The notes under the pieces: model-generated
The model's database searches: none
Told to the model about the DNA's origin: nothing
The model's input: the letters and a program-made list of their open reading frames with translations, nothing else
Translations under genes and position numbers: made by a program
NCBI RefSeq assembly: GCF_002014825.1
Contig: NZ_MUYU01000018.1
Location: 1-64,000, forward strand
DNA from: Moraxella pluranimalium
Lineage (GTDB): Bacteria > Pseudomonadota > Gammaproteobacteria > Pseudomonadales > Moraxellaceae
DNA length: 64,000 nt
Direction: 5' to 3'
Shown: positions 38,780 through 47,108 of the stretch, in pieces
How the letters are laid out: every line of letters begins with the position of its first letter
Position numbering within the stretch: position 1 is the stretch's first letter

Positions 38780-39769
38780 CTATTTGGGATTTTTTAATAA
38801 TAAATACAAAAACACCATCGCCCCAAGCACCCCAAAGACCACCGTCACAGGGATTTCAAACGGATAAATAATCAGCCGCCCAATGATGTCGCACAGTAGC
38901 ACCGCCGATGCACCAAGCAGTGCCACCGCAGGTAGGGTAAGCCTAAGTCTATCACCCATCAGTCGGCTGATGATATTCGGCACGACCAGCCCGACAAACG
39001 GAATCATACCAACCGTCGCCACCACCACCGAGCTCACCAAAGCCACCATCACCACCGATAGGCGTAAGATGGTCTCACGATTCACCCCCAAGTTGGTTGC
39101 GATATGATCGCCAAGCCCAATGATGGTCAGCTTATCCGCCAAGACATAAGCCATCACCGACACCGCACCGACGAGCCACAGTAGCTCATAGCGACCTGCC
39201 AAAATACTCGAAAAATCGCCAAATCGCCACACACCAAGCAGCTGCACCATCTCGGTCTGATACGCAATAAAGGTGCTCATCGCATCAATGATACCACTAA
39301 AGACAATCCCCACAAGCGGAATCATCAGATGGTCGGTGGCAGGCAGTCGCTTAATCAGCATCATAAAAATCATCATGCCCGCCATCGCACAGACGGTAGC
39401 GATACTGATTTTGGCGATGATAGGTGCTGATGGCAATACAAGTGCAGTGATGAGCATCCCAAGTGCCGCACTTTGGGTAGCGCCGACCATCGATGGCTCG
39501 ACAAAGCGATTTTTTAGCACGACTTGCATCATCATGCCACTGATCGCCATGCCTGCACCAGTCAAGATGATGGCAAGCGTACGGGGGATACGGCTTTGTA
39601 GTAGGATTTGGGTGTCTTGGCTGACTTGGCCTGTGATCAGGTTTTGCCAACTAAAATCCGCCACACCCACAGACAGGCTCACCACGATCAGCACCGCCAT
39701 CACCGCTAGGCTTGCAGCATTGATGCTGATGGCTTTGTACCAAGGATTGGATAATGTGGCGGTGGTCAT
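38780..39769 (-). CDS. Iron-siderophore ABC transporter permease (FecCD family, 1)
   Basis: A 329-residue membrane protein of the FecCD family: RIPRTLAIILTGAGMAISGMMMQ (the R-x-P-R-x-L...G.gLa.sG motif), and GMIPFVGLVVPNIISRL. About nine helices. It resembles YclN/FatD/CeuB-type permeases of catecholate or hydroxamate siderophores. It lies 91 bases downstream of the binding protein and 82 upstream of the second permease. A hairpin lies between it and the binding protein gene. Confidence 0.93.
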   Translation of the reverse strand: MTTATLSNPWYKAISINAASLAVMAVLIVVSLSVGVADFSWQNLITGQVSQDTQILLQSRIPRTLAIILTGAGMAISGMMMQVVLKNRFVEPSMVGATQSAALGMLITALVLPSAPIIAKISIATVCAMAGMMIFMMLIKRLPATDHLMIPLVGIVFSGIIDAMSTFIAYQTEMVQLLGVWRFGDFSSILAGRYELLWLVGAVSVMAYVLADKLTIIGLGDHIATNLGVNRETILRLSVVMVALVSSVVVATVGMIPFVGLVVPNIISRLMGDRLRLTLPAVALLGASAVLLCDIIGRLIIYPFEIPVTVVFGVLGAMVFLYLLLKNPK

Positions 39770-39819
39770 AACACTCTCAAGATACGCACGGATTGGCTAA
39801 CTACTCGGAAAATATCAGC

Positions 39820-39853
39820 AAAACAAAAGATGGCAAGTATCACACCTGCCATC
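39820..39853 (-). terminator. Terminator-like hairpin after the binding-protein gene
   Basis: Minus strand: GATGGCA / TGCCATC stem, then TTTTGTTTT. It would let the binding protein be made in excess over the permeases. Confidence 0.55.
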
Positions 39854-39860
39854 CTTGGGA

Positions 39861-40853
39861 TTATTGTGCAGTTTTGGCGTTGAACGCATCGGTAACGATT
39901 TGGGCGTCATTGAGCCATTGATAATAACCGCCAAATGCCAAATAGCTGTCTGGGCTTAGATAGACGATTTGTTTGTTTTTCCACGCCTTAGTGCCGTGCA
40001 TCAGTGGATTATCTAGCACCACTTCAGCTGATTCACCTTCTTCGCCGATCGCTGCACCACGATCTAGGACAAATAGCCAATCTGGATCGACTTTTTGTAG
40101 GTATTCAAAGCTGATTGGCTGACCGTGGCGAGCATCTTCGATATTGGCATCTGCCATCGGGATACCAAACGCCGTATGCAAAAAGCCATAGCGAGATTTG
40201 TCGCCATAGGCAGACAGCTTATTGCCATTCACCATAATCGCAAGTCCATTGCCCTTGCCTGCCGCCGCTTGTTTGGCGGCTGCGATTGCCGCATCGATGT
40301 CGCCGATGGCAGTGGTCGCTTCGGCTTCTTTACCAAATAGCTTACCAAAGTCAGTCAGCTGCTGCTTGGTGGCTTCGTACGGGTTTTTGGTGTCGATGGT
40401 TAAGTTCAGTACTGTGCCGATTTTGCCAAGCTCTTCGGCTTTTTCTGCCATGCGAGAGCCGACGATGATGGCTTTTGGTTGTAGGGCGTTCAGTGCTTCA
40501 AGATTCGGCTCTAGCACAGTGCCGATTTCTGCTGAATCTGGGGTGTTCGCCGCTTTTAGGTTGGTCAAGCGTAGCTCAGATGGCATCCCTTCGACCGCCA
40601 CGCCAAGCACAGCAAGGTTCTGCATGGCTGTCATGTCATACACTGCCAGCGGGTGTGGATTGCCCGCAATGGTCGCATCACCGGTGGCTGTCTTGATGGT
40701 GACATCACCTGTTGGTGCAGCCGTTTCGGTGCTTTGGGCATCGGCTTGGGTCGCTTGGGCTGATTCGTTGTTTTGTTCGGTTTTTGACTCGCCACAAGCA
40801 GCCAAACCTAGTGCCATCATGACCGCCAAACCCAGTGATAAACGCTTTTTCAT
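39861..40853 (-). CDS. Iron-siderophore ABC transporter substrate-binding lipoprotein
   Basis: A 330-residue lipoprotein: signal peptide with lipobox GLAAC (Cys20), Glu/Ala/Thr-rich linker, then a type III binding-protein fold with PHPLAVYDMTAMQNLAVLGV, the helix ALNALQPKAIIVGSRM and a C-terminal lobe DPDWLFVLDRGAAIGEEG. It is similar to FatB/CeuE/YclQ-type binders. I chose the ATG at 40853 (AGGGGT upstream); the 16 extra residues from 40901 are not conserved. It supplies the ligand to the two permeases downstream. The TonB receptor is not in this window. Confidence 0.92.
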   Translation of the reverse strand: MKKRLSLGLAVMMALGLAACGESKTEQNNESAQATQADAQSTETAAPTGDVTIKTATGDATIAGNPHPLAVYDMTAMQNLAVLGVAVEGMPSELRLTNLKAANTPDSAEIGTVLEPNLEALNALQPKAIIVGSRMAEKAEELGKIGTVLNLTIDTKNPYEATKQQLTDFGKLFGKEAEATTAIGDIDAAIAAAKQAAAGKGNGLAIMVNGNKLSAYGDKSRYGFLHTAFGIPMADANIEDARHGQPISFEYLQKVDPDWLFVLDRGAAIGEEGESAEVVLDNPLMHGTKAWKNKQIVYLSPDSYLAFGGYYQWLNDAQIVTDAFNAKTAQ

Positions 40854-40930
40854 AATTACCCCTATGATTAATCGTTGCTTGAGCCAATGAACAAGTATCA
40901 CTTGCCAAGTTCGCTCAAATTTGCCGTGCC

Positions 40931-40982
40931 ATTATAATGCACAGATAGCCAAGATTCAAACCAAATAAGAATGTTTTTTATT
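40931..40982 (-). promoter_or_regulatory. Promoter and possible Fur box of the siderophore operon
   Basis: Minus strand: -35 TTGAAT (40954-40959), 17-base spacer, -10 TATAAT (40931-40936). Just upstream, 40964-40982 matches 11 of 19 bases of the Fur consensus. Iron repression is expected for this type of operon; the Fur site itself is weak. Confidence 0.5.
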
Positions 40983-41061
40983 TGCAAATTATTTTTATAC
41001 AATATGATAACAGTTCGGTAATGCTATCGTTACTTTGCCAAGCCAATTTACTTTTTTTGGC

Positions 41062-41093
41062 AAAAAAATAACCGCCCAACAGGACGGTTATTT
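41062..41093 (-). terminator. Terminator of the lipoprotein gene
   Basis: Perfect 9-bp stem AAATAACCG / CGGTTATTT with a 10-base loop. The minus-strand T run follows. Confidence 0.85.
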
Positions 41094-41127
41094 GGCATCA
41101 TTGCCAATCAATCAAGCAAGCAATCAA

Positions 41128-41667
41128 TCAGCGGATGGTCGCACGGTATTTAACAACCGCTGTACCGCCCAGACCAATCTCTTCGATGGTCCAGCGCAAG
41201 GCTTTGTATTGCTCAAATGGTAGGTTTTGTACCACGCCATTGACATTGGCACGGATAGGCATATGCAAGAAACGTGCGCCATCAACGCTCGCTAGCGCGC
41301 CCAGTGCAGGGTCGGCTTGACCGGTGAATACCGCACCTTCAGGCAGGCTGAGTGTTACTGTCATATTGCGGATACGGTCAGCACCTTTGTTGGTGAATAG
41401 ACCCTGATATTCTACCACATCACCTGCTTTGATGGCGGTGGCTGCCGTTACAGGCTCAAGCGTCTCTTGACCATCAACTGTACGCACCACAAAGGCATTG
41501 ACAACTGCATCGACACCAGCAGGTACGCTCGTTACTGCTGCGGCGCTTGCTTTTGATGCGCTTGGTGCTGGGGTAGCTGTGGTTGCTGTTTTGGTGCTTG
41601 GCATTGCGCCACACGCTGCTAACGTCGCCGCCACAGTGGTAATTGCTAGAATCTTATAAGCTTTCAT
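41128..41667 (-). CDS. Hypothetical lipoprotein with a DUF11-like beta domain
   Basis: A 179-residue lipoprotein: signal peptide to lipobox LAAC (Cys19), an Ala/Thr/Ser/Pro-rich linker (about 20-50), then a domain with AGDVVEYQGLFTNKGADRIRNMTVTLSLPEGAVFTG. This recalls DUF11-type immunoglobulin-like repeats, which have a T.tNtG......v.d.lP.g pattern. Likely attached to a membrane and exposed to the periplasm or surface. Function unknown. Monocistronic, with its own terminator. Confidence 0.75.
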   Translation of the reverse strand: MKAYKILAITTVAATLAACGAMPSTKTATTATPAPSASKASAAAVTSVPAGVDAVVNAFVVRTVDGQETLEPVTAATAIKAGDVVEYQGLFTNKGADRIRNMTVTLSLPEGAVFTGQADPALGALASVDGARFLHMPIRANVNGVVQNLPFEQYKALRWTIEEIGLGGTAVVKYRATIR

Positions 41668-41863
41668 AAGCGTGTCCTATAAACTATAAATCAGTCAAAT
41701 GAATTGCCCGTATCATATCACAGCTTTGGGCAATGGCGAACCGTTCAACTGTTTATTTATGGTAAATTGGGCGGATTTTGGCAAATTTCTTGGCATATTT
41801 TTGATAATCCCCCAAAATGCGTCATAATTTTGGCAATTATCCATCAAATATCCGCCAAAAAAC

Positions 41864-41892
41864 TTGGCAGAATCCCAAAACTTTGTTATCGT
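41864..41892 (+). promoter_or_regulatory. Promoter of argA
   Basis: TTGGCA (41864-41869), 17-base spacer, TATCGT (41887-41892) preceded by TGT (extended -10). Confidence 0.5.
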
Positions 41893-41972
41893 ATCAAGAT
41901 TATTTTCTCATAAATGTACCCATAAGAAAAATTTGCATTTTTGCCCAATTTGGAGCCACTTGGAGCTACGAC

Positions 41973-43310
41973 ATGAATCCAATTACCACACACACCGCCG
42001 CCACCGAATCACAGTTCAACCATGTTCATTGGTTCCGTAATTCTGCCCCTTATATCAACACCCACCGTGGCAAGACTTTTGTCATCATGTTTGGTGGTGA
42101 AGCGGTCGCTCGTGATGGTTTTAGCACTTTGATTCATGATTTTGCGCTACTACATAGTCTAGGAATTAAGCTTGTGCTCGTGCATGGCGCACGCCCACAA
42201 GTCGAACAAAACCTGATTAAACAAGGGCTTGCCACCAATATCCACGATGATGTGCGTGTCACGCCAAAGCAAGCGATGCCTGCTCTGCTCGAAGCGGTCG
42301 GCTCAATCCGCCTACAAATCGAAGCGCAGCTGTCGATGGGACTTGCCAACTCACCAATGTACGGCTCTCGCATTGATGCGATTTCGGGTAATTTTGTTAC
42401 CGCTCGCCCTTTTGGTATCCGTGATGGCGTGGATTATCAGATGACTGGTGAAGTCCGCTCTATCGATGTCGATGCCATCCGCCACAATCTGGACAATAAC
42501 CACATTGTCATCCTAGGGCCGACAGGATTTTCGGTCACCGGTGAGATTTTTAATCTGCTTGCCGAAGATGTCGCTCTACGCACCGCAGTAGCACTAGGTG
42601 CTGATAAGCTGATTTTCTTGGGTGAAGAAGATGGCATCATCAGCCGTGATGGTCGCCTATTGCATGAGATGATCCCAAACGAAGTCGATCGCCTACTGCG
42701 TGATCGCAATGACCAAGAAGAGATTACTCATTTCCTACGCTGTGCCGCCGCTGCCTGCCGTGAAGGTGTGCACCGCACGCATATCATCAGCTATGCCAAA
42801 GACGGCGCACTGATCGAAGAGCTGTTCACCCGTGATGGCTCGGGTACGCTGGTTAGCCACGACCCATACGAAGAGATTCGCCGTGCCACTGTCAATGATG
42901 TGATTGGTTTATTAGAACTACTCAAGCCACTTGAAGAACAAGGCATCTTGATTCGTCGCACCCAAGAGCGTCTCGAACAAGAGATTGAATATTATAATGT
43001 CATCGAACGAGACGGCACTATCCTAGGCTGCGCTGCCCTATATCCGCTTGATGAGCAGTCAGCCGAAGTCGCAAGCCTTGCCATCCATCCTGACTATCGC
43101 AAAGGCAGCCGTGGTGCGGATTTATTGGCATTCTTGGAGCAGCAGGCGCGCAGTCACGGTCGCCATCAGCTATTTGCCCTGACGACACACACGGCGCATT
43201 GGTTCGTTGAGCAGGGCTTTAGTGAAGTGGCGGTCGATGATTTGCCTGCCGAGCGTCAAGCGGTGTATGACCACAGCCGTAATTCAAAAGTTCTAAAAAA
43301 ACAACTCTAA
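41973..43310 (+). CDS. argA: N-acetylglutamate synthase (ArgA)
   Basis: First enzyme of arginine synthesis: transfers acetyl from acetyl-CoA to glutamate. The 445-residue protein (E. coli 443) has an N-terminal amino-acid kinase-like domain (about 25-280, VIMFGGEAVARDGF, LVLVHGARPQV) and a C-terminal GNAT domain (about 300-445, RRATVNDVIGLLELL, VASLAIHPDYRKGSRGADLL). I chose the ATG at 41973 because GGAG lies 8 bases upstream and it starts the conserved region; the open frame from 41817 has no support. Confidence 0.96.
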   Translation: MNPITTHTAATESQFNHVHWFRNSAPYINTHRGKTFVIMFGGEAVARDGFSTLIHDFALLHSLGIKLVLVHGARPQVEQNLIKQGLATNIHDDVRVTPKQAMPALLEAVGSIRLQIEAQLSMGLANSPMYGSRIDAISGNFVTARPFGIRDGVDYQMTGEVRSIDVDAIRHNLDNNHIVILGPTGFSVTGEIFNLLAEDVALRTAVALGADKLIFLGEEDGIISRDGRLLHEMIPNEVDRLLRDRNDQEEITHFLRCAAAACREGVHRTHIISYAKDGALIEELFTRDGSGTLVSHDPYEEIRRATVNDVIGLLELLKPLEEQGILIRRTQERLEQEIEYYNVIERDGTILGCAALYPLDEQSAEVASLAIHPDYRKGSRGADLLAFLEQQARSHGRHQLFALTTHTAHWFVEQGFSEVAVDDLPAERQAVYDHSRNSKVLKKQL

Positions 43311-43352
43311 TTCTACCCGACCGCTCATGCATGGGCGGTCTTAACACATGGA

Positions 43353-43868
43353 ATGATGATGACACAGACACTTGTTAAACCACGACTGAAACCACTACTT
43401 AAGCTTGGCTTGGGTGCACTGCTACTGACCACATTGCCTGCACTTGCCAATACGGTGAATTATCAAGCACTGAACCCAAAAAACGCTTTGGTGTTTAAAA
43501 CTGGTAAAGGCGGCGTCAAATTCTCTGTCATCACCGACCCCAATTGCGGCTACTGCCGTAAGCTTGAACAAAATCTTGCCCGCATTGACAACATCACGGT
43601 CAATAAATATCTGGTCAATTATTTTGGCAGTAGCGATAATAGCCAAAACATCTGGTGTAGCAAAAACCGCAATCAAGCCTTTTTGAACTTGATGCAATAC
43701 AACATCCAGCCACCGGCTCGTGCTTGGTGCAAAACCCCAATGACAAGCAATATGATTGTTGCCAAAAGCTTCAATATGCGTGGCACGCCAATGATTATCA
43801 AGCCAAATGGTGAATATATCTACGGCGCACCGCCGGTTGATGAGCTGATTGCATGGCTGAATAAATAA
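43353..43868 (+). CDS. DsbC-like thioredoxin-fold protein, single domain
   Basis: A 171-residue periplasmic protein: signal peptide (about 1-33, ending ALA), then a thioredoxin fold with the catalytic CGYC (DPNCGYCRKLE, near 65) and cis-proline loop RGTPMI (about 146-151). The DsbC/DsbG-type motif is present, but the N-terminal dimerisation domain of DsbC is missing, so it may be a monomeric disulfide reductase or oxidase. Three ATG codons in a row at 43353-43361 leave the exact start open. It lies 42 bases after argA behind a GACCGC / GCGGTC hairpin (43319-43340). Confidence 0.85.
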   Translation: MMMTQTLVKPRLKPLLKLGLGALLLTTLPALANTVNYQALNPKNALVFKTGKGGVKFSVITDPNCGYCRKLEQNLARIDNITVNKYLVNYFGSSDNSQNIWCSKNRNQAFLNLMQYNIQPPARAWCKTPMTSNMIVAKSFNMRGTPMIIKPNGEYIYGAPPVDELIAWLNK

Positions 43869-43903
43869 GTATCAATTGTCAATTCACCAAAATCACCCAA
43901 AAC

Positions 43904-43936
43904 AAAATCCCTGAAAATGTACTTTTCAGGGATTTT
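43904..43936. terminator. Bidirectional terminator (DsbC-like / FKBP)
   Basis: Perfect 14-bp stem AAAATCCCTGAAAA / TTTTCAGGGATTTT with a 5-base loop, between convergent genes. Confidence 0.9.
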
Positions 43937-43957
43937 ATCGCAACATATCAGCTAGGA

Positions 43958-44833
43958 TTATTTGCTCTCGGTCTTGGCAGCTTCAGCCGGCTTAGCTTCG
44001 GCGGCTGATTGGGTCGCAGCTTGGGCTTTTTGTGCTTCTTCCATTGCCTTAGCTTGCTCTTCCATCATTTTTTTCACTTTAGCTTCAGCTTCTTTGATTT
44101 GTGCATCGTTTAGTAGCTCAACGGTGAAAATCAGCACGCTGTTTGGCTCGATGTTTTGGTTGCCTTGCTCACCATAAGCCAGTGCCGATGGGACATAAAA
44201 TTCATATTTGGCACCCGGTTTCATCAACTGGATACCTTCAGTCCAGCCTTTGATGACTTGATTTAGCGGGAATTGTGCTGGCATATCACGCTCATATGAG
44301 CTGTCAAATACCTTGCCATCAATCAGCTTGCCTTCATAGTTCACGATAACAGTATCGGTTGCTTTTGGTGAATTACCGCTACCTTCAGTAATGACTTTGT
44401 ATTGCAGGCCTGATGCGGTGGTTTTTACGCCTTCTTTCTTAGCATTTTCGGCTAGGAATTTTTCGCCATCAGTTTTGTTCTTGGCAGCAGTTTCTTCAAA
44501 CTTCTTCTTCATTTCTTCGGTTTTGCGAGTTTGATACGCTGTGATGACCGCTTGTGCTTGCTCTTCGGTCAATGCGCTTTCTTTACCTTCAAAGCCATCT
44601 TTTAGTGCTTTGTTATAAATCTCCAAATCAATCGCTTCATCGATTGTTTTGGCTTCTTGACCTGCGCCAAAGCCAAGCAAGTAGCTCACTTTTTCCATTT
44701 CGGTGCTTTTTTCGGTCACGACCGTTGATTTTTCGGCTTTGGCATCAGTAGCAGATGCAGCTTCTTTATCTTTATTACAACCAGTCAAAACCAATGCCGC
44801 AGCGATTGCAGAAACCAATAGATGTTTTTTCAT
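43958..44833 (-). CDS. FKBP-type peptidyl-prolyl isomerase, Mip/FkpA-like lipoprotein
   Basis: A 291-residue envelope PPIase. It has a lipoprotein signal (lipobox VLTGC, Cys19), a helical FKBP_N domain (about 45-130) that dimerises, and an FKBP domain (about 140-235) with TVIVNYEGKLIDGKVFDSSYER, VIKGWTEGIQLM and YEFYVPSALAYG. The C-terminal tail (about 245-291) is rich in Ala, Glu and Lys with repeated EEQAKAMEEAQKAQ, an extension beyond usual FkpA or Mip. It helps fold periplasmic or outer-membrane proteins. Symbol omitted because Mip, FkpA and FklB cannot be separated by eye. Confidence 0.92.
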   Translation of the reverse strand: MKKHLLVSAIAAALVLTGCNKDKEAASATDAKAEKSTVVTEKSTEMEKVSYLLGFGAGQEAKTIDEAIDLEIYNKALKDGFEGKESALTEEQAQAVITAYQTRKTEEMKKKFEETAAKNKTDGEKFLAENAKKEGVKTTASGLQYKVITEGSGNSPKATDTVIVNYEGKLIDGKVFDSSYERDMPAQFPLNQVIKGWTEGIQLMKPGAKYEFYVPSALAYGEQGNQNIEPNSVLIFTVELLNDAQIKEAEAKVKKMMEEQAKAMEEAQKAQAATQSAAEAKPAEAAKTESK

Positions 44834-45143
44834 AAAAAAATTCTCAAAAATGGTGAAAAAAGAAATACAAAAATGTGTGCCAATAATAGCAAAAAATTCA
44901 GCATTTCGCCATCAAAAACGCCGATTTTATTGTGGTCGCTGTATAAATATTGTTAATTTTGTGAATATAGTTTAACAGTAGGCGAAACAATTGCCAATTT
45001 GGTGTTACAATCTGCGAAACTTTGCGGTTTTTATCAATGATTTTCTCTTTTTGTGGTTTAAAATGGAATAACACATTGCATGGGCATTCCCCATCATTGA
45101 TAAGAACTTTTTTATTGATTTTTTATGAATTTGGAGCAATGGT
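44834..45143. other. 310-base divergent region with leader inverted repeat
   Basis: No gene. It holds an extended -10 for the channel gene (45003-45011) and an 11-bp inverted repeat in its leader, TTATCAATGAT (45031-45041) with ATCATTGATAA (45093-45103). Confidence 0.55.
45003..45011 (+). promoter_or_regulatory. Extended -10 for the channel-like gene
   Basis: TGTTACAAT, an extended -10 about 133 bases before the ATG. Confidence 0.4.
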
Positions 45144-46331
45144 ATGGATTTTTCAAAAATCGCCATTTTAAACCAAAGCCTACAAGGTCCATTGGGCTCA
45201 ATCATTGGGGCTTTGATTATCCTTGCAATCGGCTGGTTCGTTGCAGGTATCATCCGTCGTGTCTTGGCAGCAGCACTTGCCAAAACCAAGCTAGATAGCA
45301 AACTCTCTTCTGAAGCAGGCATTCAGCCTATCAGTGGCATTATCGCTGACTTGATTTATTGGTTCATCTTGCTGATTGTACTGACTATGGTCGTGGGTCG
45401 TCTGGGTCTAAATGGGCTATTCACCCCATTGACCAATATGATTGATAAGATTTTTGCCTTTATGCCAAATGCGATGTTGGCAGGCTTTGTGATGTTCATT
45501 GGCTTTATCGTTGCCAAGATTGTCCGCAGCATGGTAACAACGGTGGTCTCACGCCTAAACATTCAGGCGCTAGTTAGCAAAGCTGGTGTCGATAGCAAAA
45601 ATAATCTGCCAAATATCGCAGGTTCGGTGGTATTTTTGCTTACGATTGTGCCATTTACCATTGCAGCACTGGATGCACTAAAAGTTGAGTCTATCTCACG
45701 CCCTGCCACCAATATGCTGAACAAAGTGATGGAGTCATTGCCAAATGTCTTTACAGCATTGGCGGTGCTTGTCGTTACTTTCTTGGTCGTGCGTTTGGTT
45801 GCTGATGTCATCAAAGGCTTGGTTGCCAACACCCAACTGGATGATTTACCAAATAAAATCGGACTACAAAACGTGCTAGGCACCAAAAAACTGTCTGATG
45901 TCATCGGCTGTGGCGTGCTTGTGTTTGCGATGCTATTTGCCATCATCGCAGCGGCAGATTTGCTTGGCTTTGGTCAAATCAGTGACATCGTGACTATGTT
46001 TATCGCTTTTGGCAGCCAAATCATTCTAGGTGCGGTGATTTTGACCATCGGTTTTTGGCTTGCCAATCTTATCGCTGGTGTGGTTGAGCGTTCTGAACAA
46101 GGCTCAAAATTCCTAGCCAACATCGTCCGAGTCCTAATCATGGGTCTGGTACTAGCGATGGGTCTAAAAGCGATGGGTATCGCTGACAGCATCGTCAATC
46201 TTGCCTTTGGTCTAACGCTTGGCGCTGTGGCGGTGGCATTTGCTCTGTCATTCGGTCTGGGCGGTCAAGAAGCAGCAGCTCGCTATCTGCGTCGCCTACA
46301 AGACAAGCTTGAAAAAGACAGCAATGAATAA
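45144..46331 (+). CDS. Mechanosensitive ion channel-like membrane protein
   Basis: A 395-residue integral membrane protein with at least eight hydrophobic segments and repeated conserved-TM-helix units (GSIIGALIILAIGWFVAGIIRRVL; LAGFVMFIGFIVAKIVRSMV; ILGAVILTIGFWLANLIAGVV). It ends ALSFGLGGQEAAARYL, which matches the small-conductance channel group with TM-helix repeats (PF05552-like). It lacks the large cytoplasmic beta domain of MscS, so gating by tension is inferred from the family. The start is the first ATG of the conserved protein. Strong terminator downstream. Confidence 0.82.
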   Translation: MDFSKIAILNQSLQGPLGSIIGALIILAIGWFVAGIIRRVLAAALAKTKLDSKLSSEAGIQPISGIIADLIYWFILLIVLTMVVGRLGLNGLFTPLTNMIDKIFAFMPNAMLAGFVMFIGFIVAKIVRSMVTTVVSRLNIQALVSKAGVDSKNNLPNIAGSVVFLLTIVPFTIAALDALKVESISRPATNMLNKVMESLPNVFTALAVLVVTFLVVRLVADVIKGLVANTQLDDLPNKIGLQNVLGTKKLSDVIGCGVLVFAMLFAIIAAADLLGFGQISDIVTMFIAFGSQIILGAVILTIGFWLANLIAGVVERSEQGSKFLANIVRVLIMGLVLAMGLKAMGIADSIVNLAFGLTLGAVAVAFALSFGLGGQEAAARYLRRLQDKLEKDSNE

Positions 46332-46354
46332 GTAGCGATGATTATCCTACTTGG

Positions 46355-46392
46355 ACACTCTAAAATTGGCAACGATTTTAGAGTGTTTTTTA
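46355..46392 (+). terminator. Terminator of the channel-like gene
   Basis: Perfect 12-bp stem ACACTCTAAAAT / ATTTTAGAGTGT with an 8-base loop and a T tract. Confidence 0.9.
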
Positions 46393-46406
46393 TTGGGCGG
46401 TTGGTG

Positions 46407-47033
46407 TTATGGTGATGTGGATAAATCCCCCAATTCCCCTAGTGCCTGTTTAATAATGGTAAAACTAGCACTTAACGCCAAACTTGCCAAAATAAATGCT
46501 ACGATTAAATCAGGATATTTTGAACTGGTAAAATATACGGCAATGCCTGCCCCAATCACTGCTACATTGCCAATCGCATCATTACGAGAGCACAGCCAAA
46601 CGCTTTTCATATTACTATCGCCATCACGAAAATGATAGAGCACCCAAAGTGCTGATAAATTCGCCAACAAAGCAAGTACACCGACAATACTCATTTCGCT
46701 ATGGCTAGGAACTTCACCATACCACAGGCGATACAATGTAGTTGCTAAGATAAATAAGCCAAACCCGCCCATTGTCGCCCCTTTAAGCAAAGAAGCTTTG
46801 GCACGATAAGATAACGCCATTGGTAGCACAATCAAGCTAATCACATAATTAGCACTATCGCCAAAAAAGTCTAAGCTGTCGGACAATAAGGACACCGACC
46901 CTGAGTTAATCCCTGCCATAATTTCAATGACAAACATCGCCAAATTTAGCCCTAAAGCAATCCATAAGGCTTTTTTATAACGTGGCGAAAGCTGTTTATC
47001 ATGTGTGTCGTGTGAGCAAGATGTACAAGCCAT
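46407..47033 (-). CDS. CDF-family cation efflux transporter
   Basis: A 208-residue inner-membrane protein with six helices and no C-terminal cytoplasmic domain. The metal-site helix reads SLLSDSLDFFGDSANY (S-D-x-x-D form) and the second site is SRNDAIGNVAVI. The N-terminus is Cys/His-rich (CTSCSHDTHDK), suited to metal capture. Likely exports Zn, Co or Cd. Three ATG codons in a row; the third (47033) has AGGGGA 6 bases upstream. Controlled by the divergent MerR regulator through a 19-base-spacer promoter (47071-47101). Confidence 0.85.
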   Translation of the reverse strand: MACTSCSHDTHDKQLSPRYKKALWIALGLNLAMFVIEIMAGINSGSVSLLSDSLDFFGDSANYVISLIVLPMALSYRAKASLLKGATMGGFGLFILATTLYRLWYGEVPSHSEMSIVGVLALLANLSALWVLYHFRDGDSNMKSVWLCSRNDAIGNVAVIGAGIAVYFTSSKYPDLIVAFILASLALSASFTIIKQALGELGDLSTSP

Positions 47034-47070
47034 CATCATTCCCCTATCAAGTCATCATGTGATGAGATAT

Positions 47071-47101
47071 ACTATAAACCCTGTAGTAGCTACGGAGTCA
47101 A
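47071..47101 (-). promoter_or_regulatory. MerR-type promoter/operator with 19-base spacer
   Basis: Minus strand: -35 TTGACT (47096-47101), 19-base spacer (47077-47095), -10 TATAGT (47071-47076). The spacer holds an imperfect dyad with arms ACTCCGTAG and ACCCTGTAG around CTA. A spacer of 19 bases is the hallmark of MerR-activated metal promoters; it drives the CDF gene. Confidence 0.8.
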
Positions 47102-47108
47102 GAGGGAA

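Noticed and set aside
41817..41972. Longer N-terminus for ArgA
   Set aside because: The 52 extra residues are not conserved and contain the promoter; a good ribosome site precedes 41973.
46355..46392. Inverted repeat as an insertion-sequence end
   Set aside because: It is a perfect stem with a T tract directly after a gene stop, so a terminator explains it.
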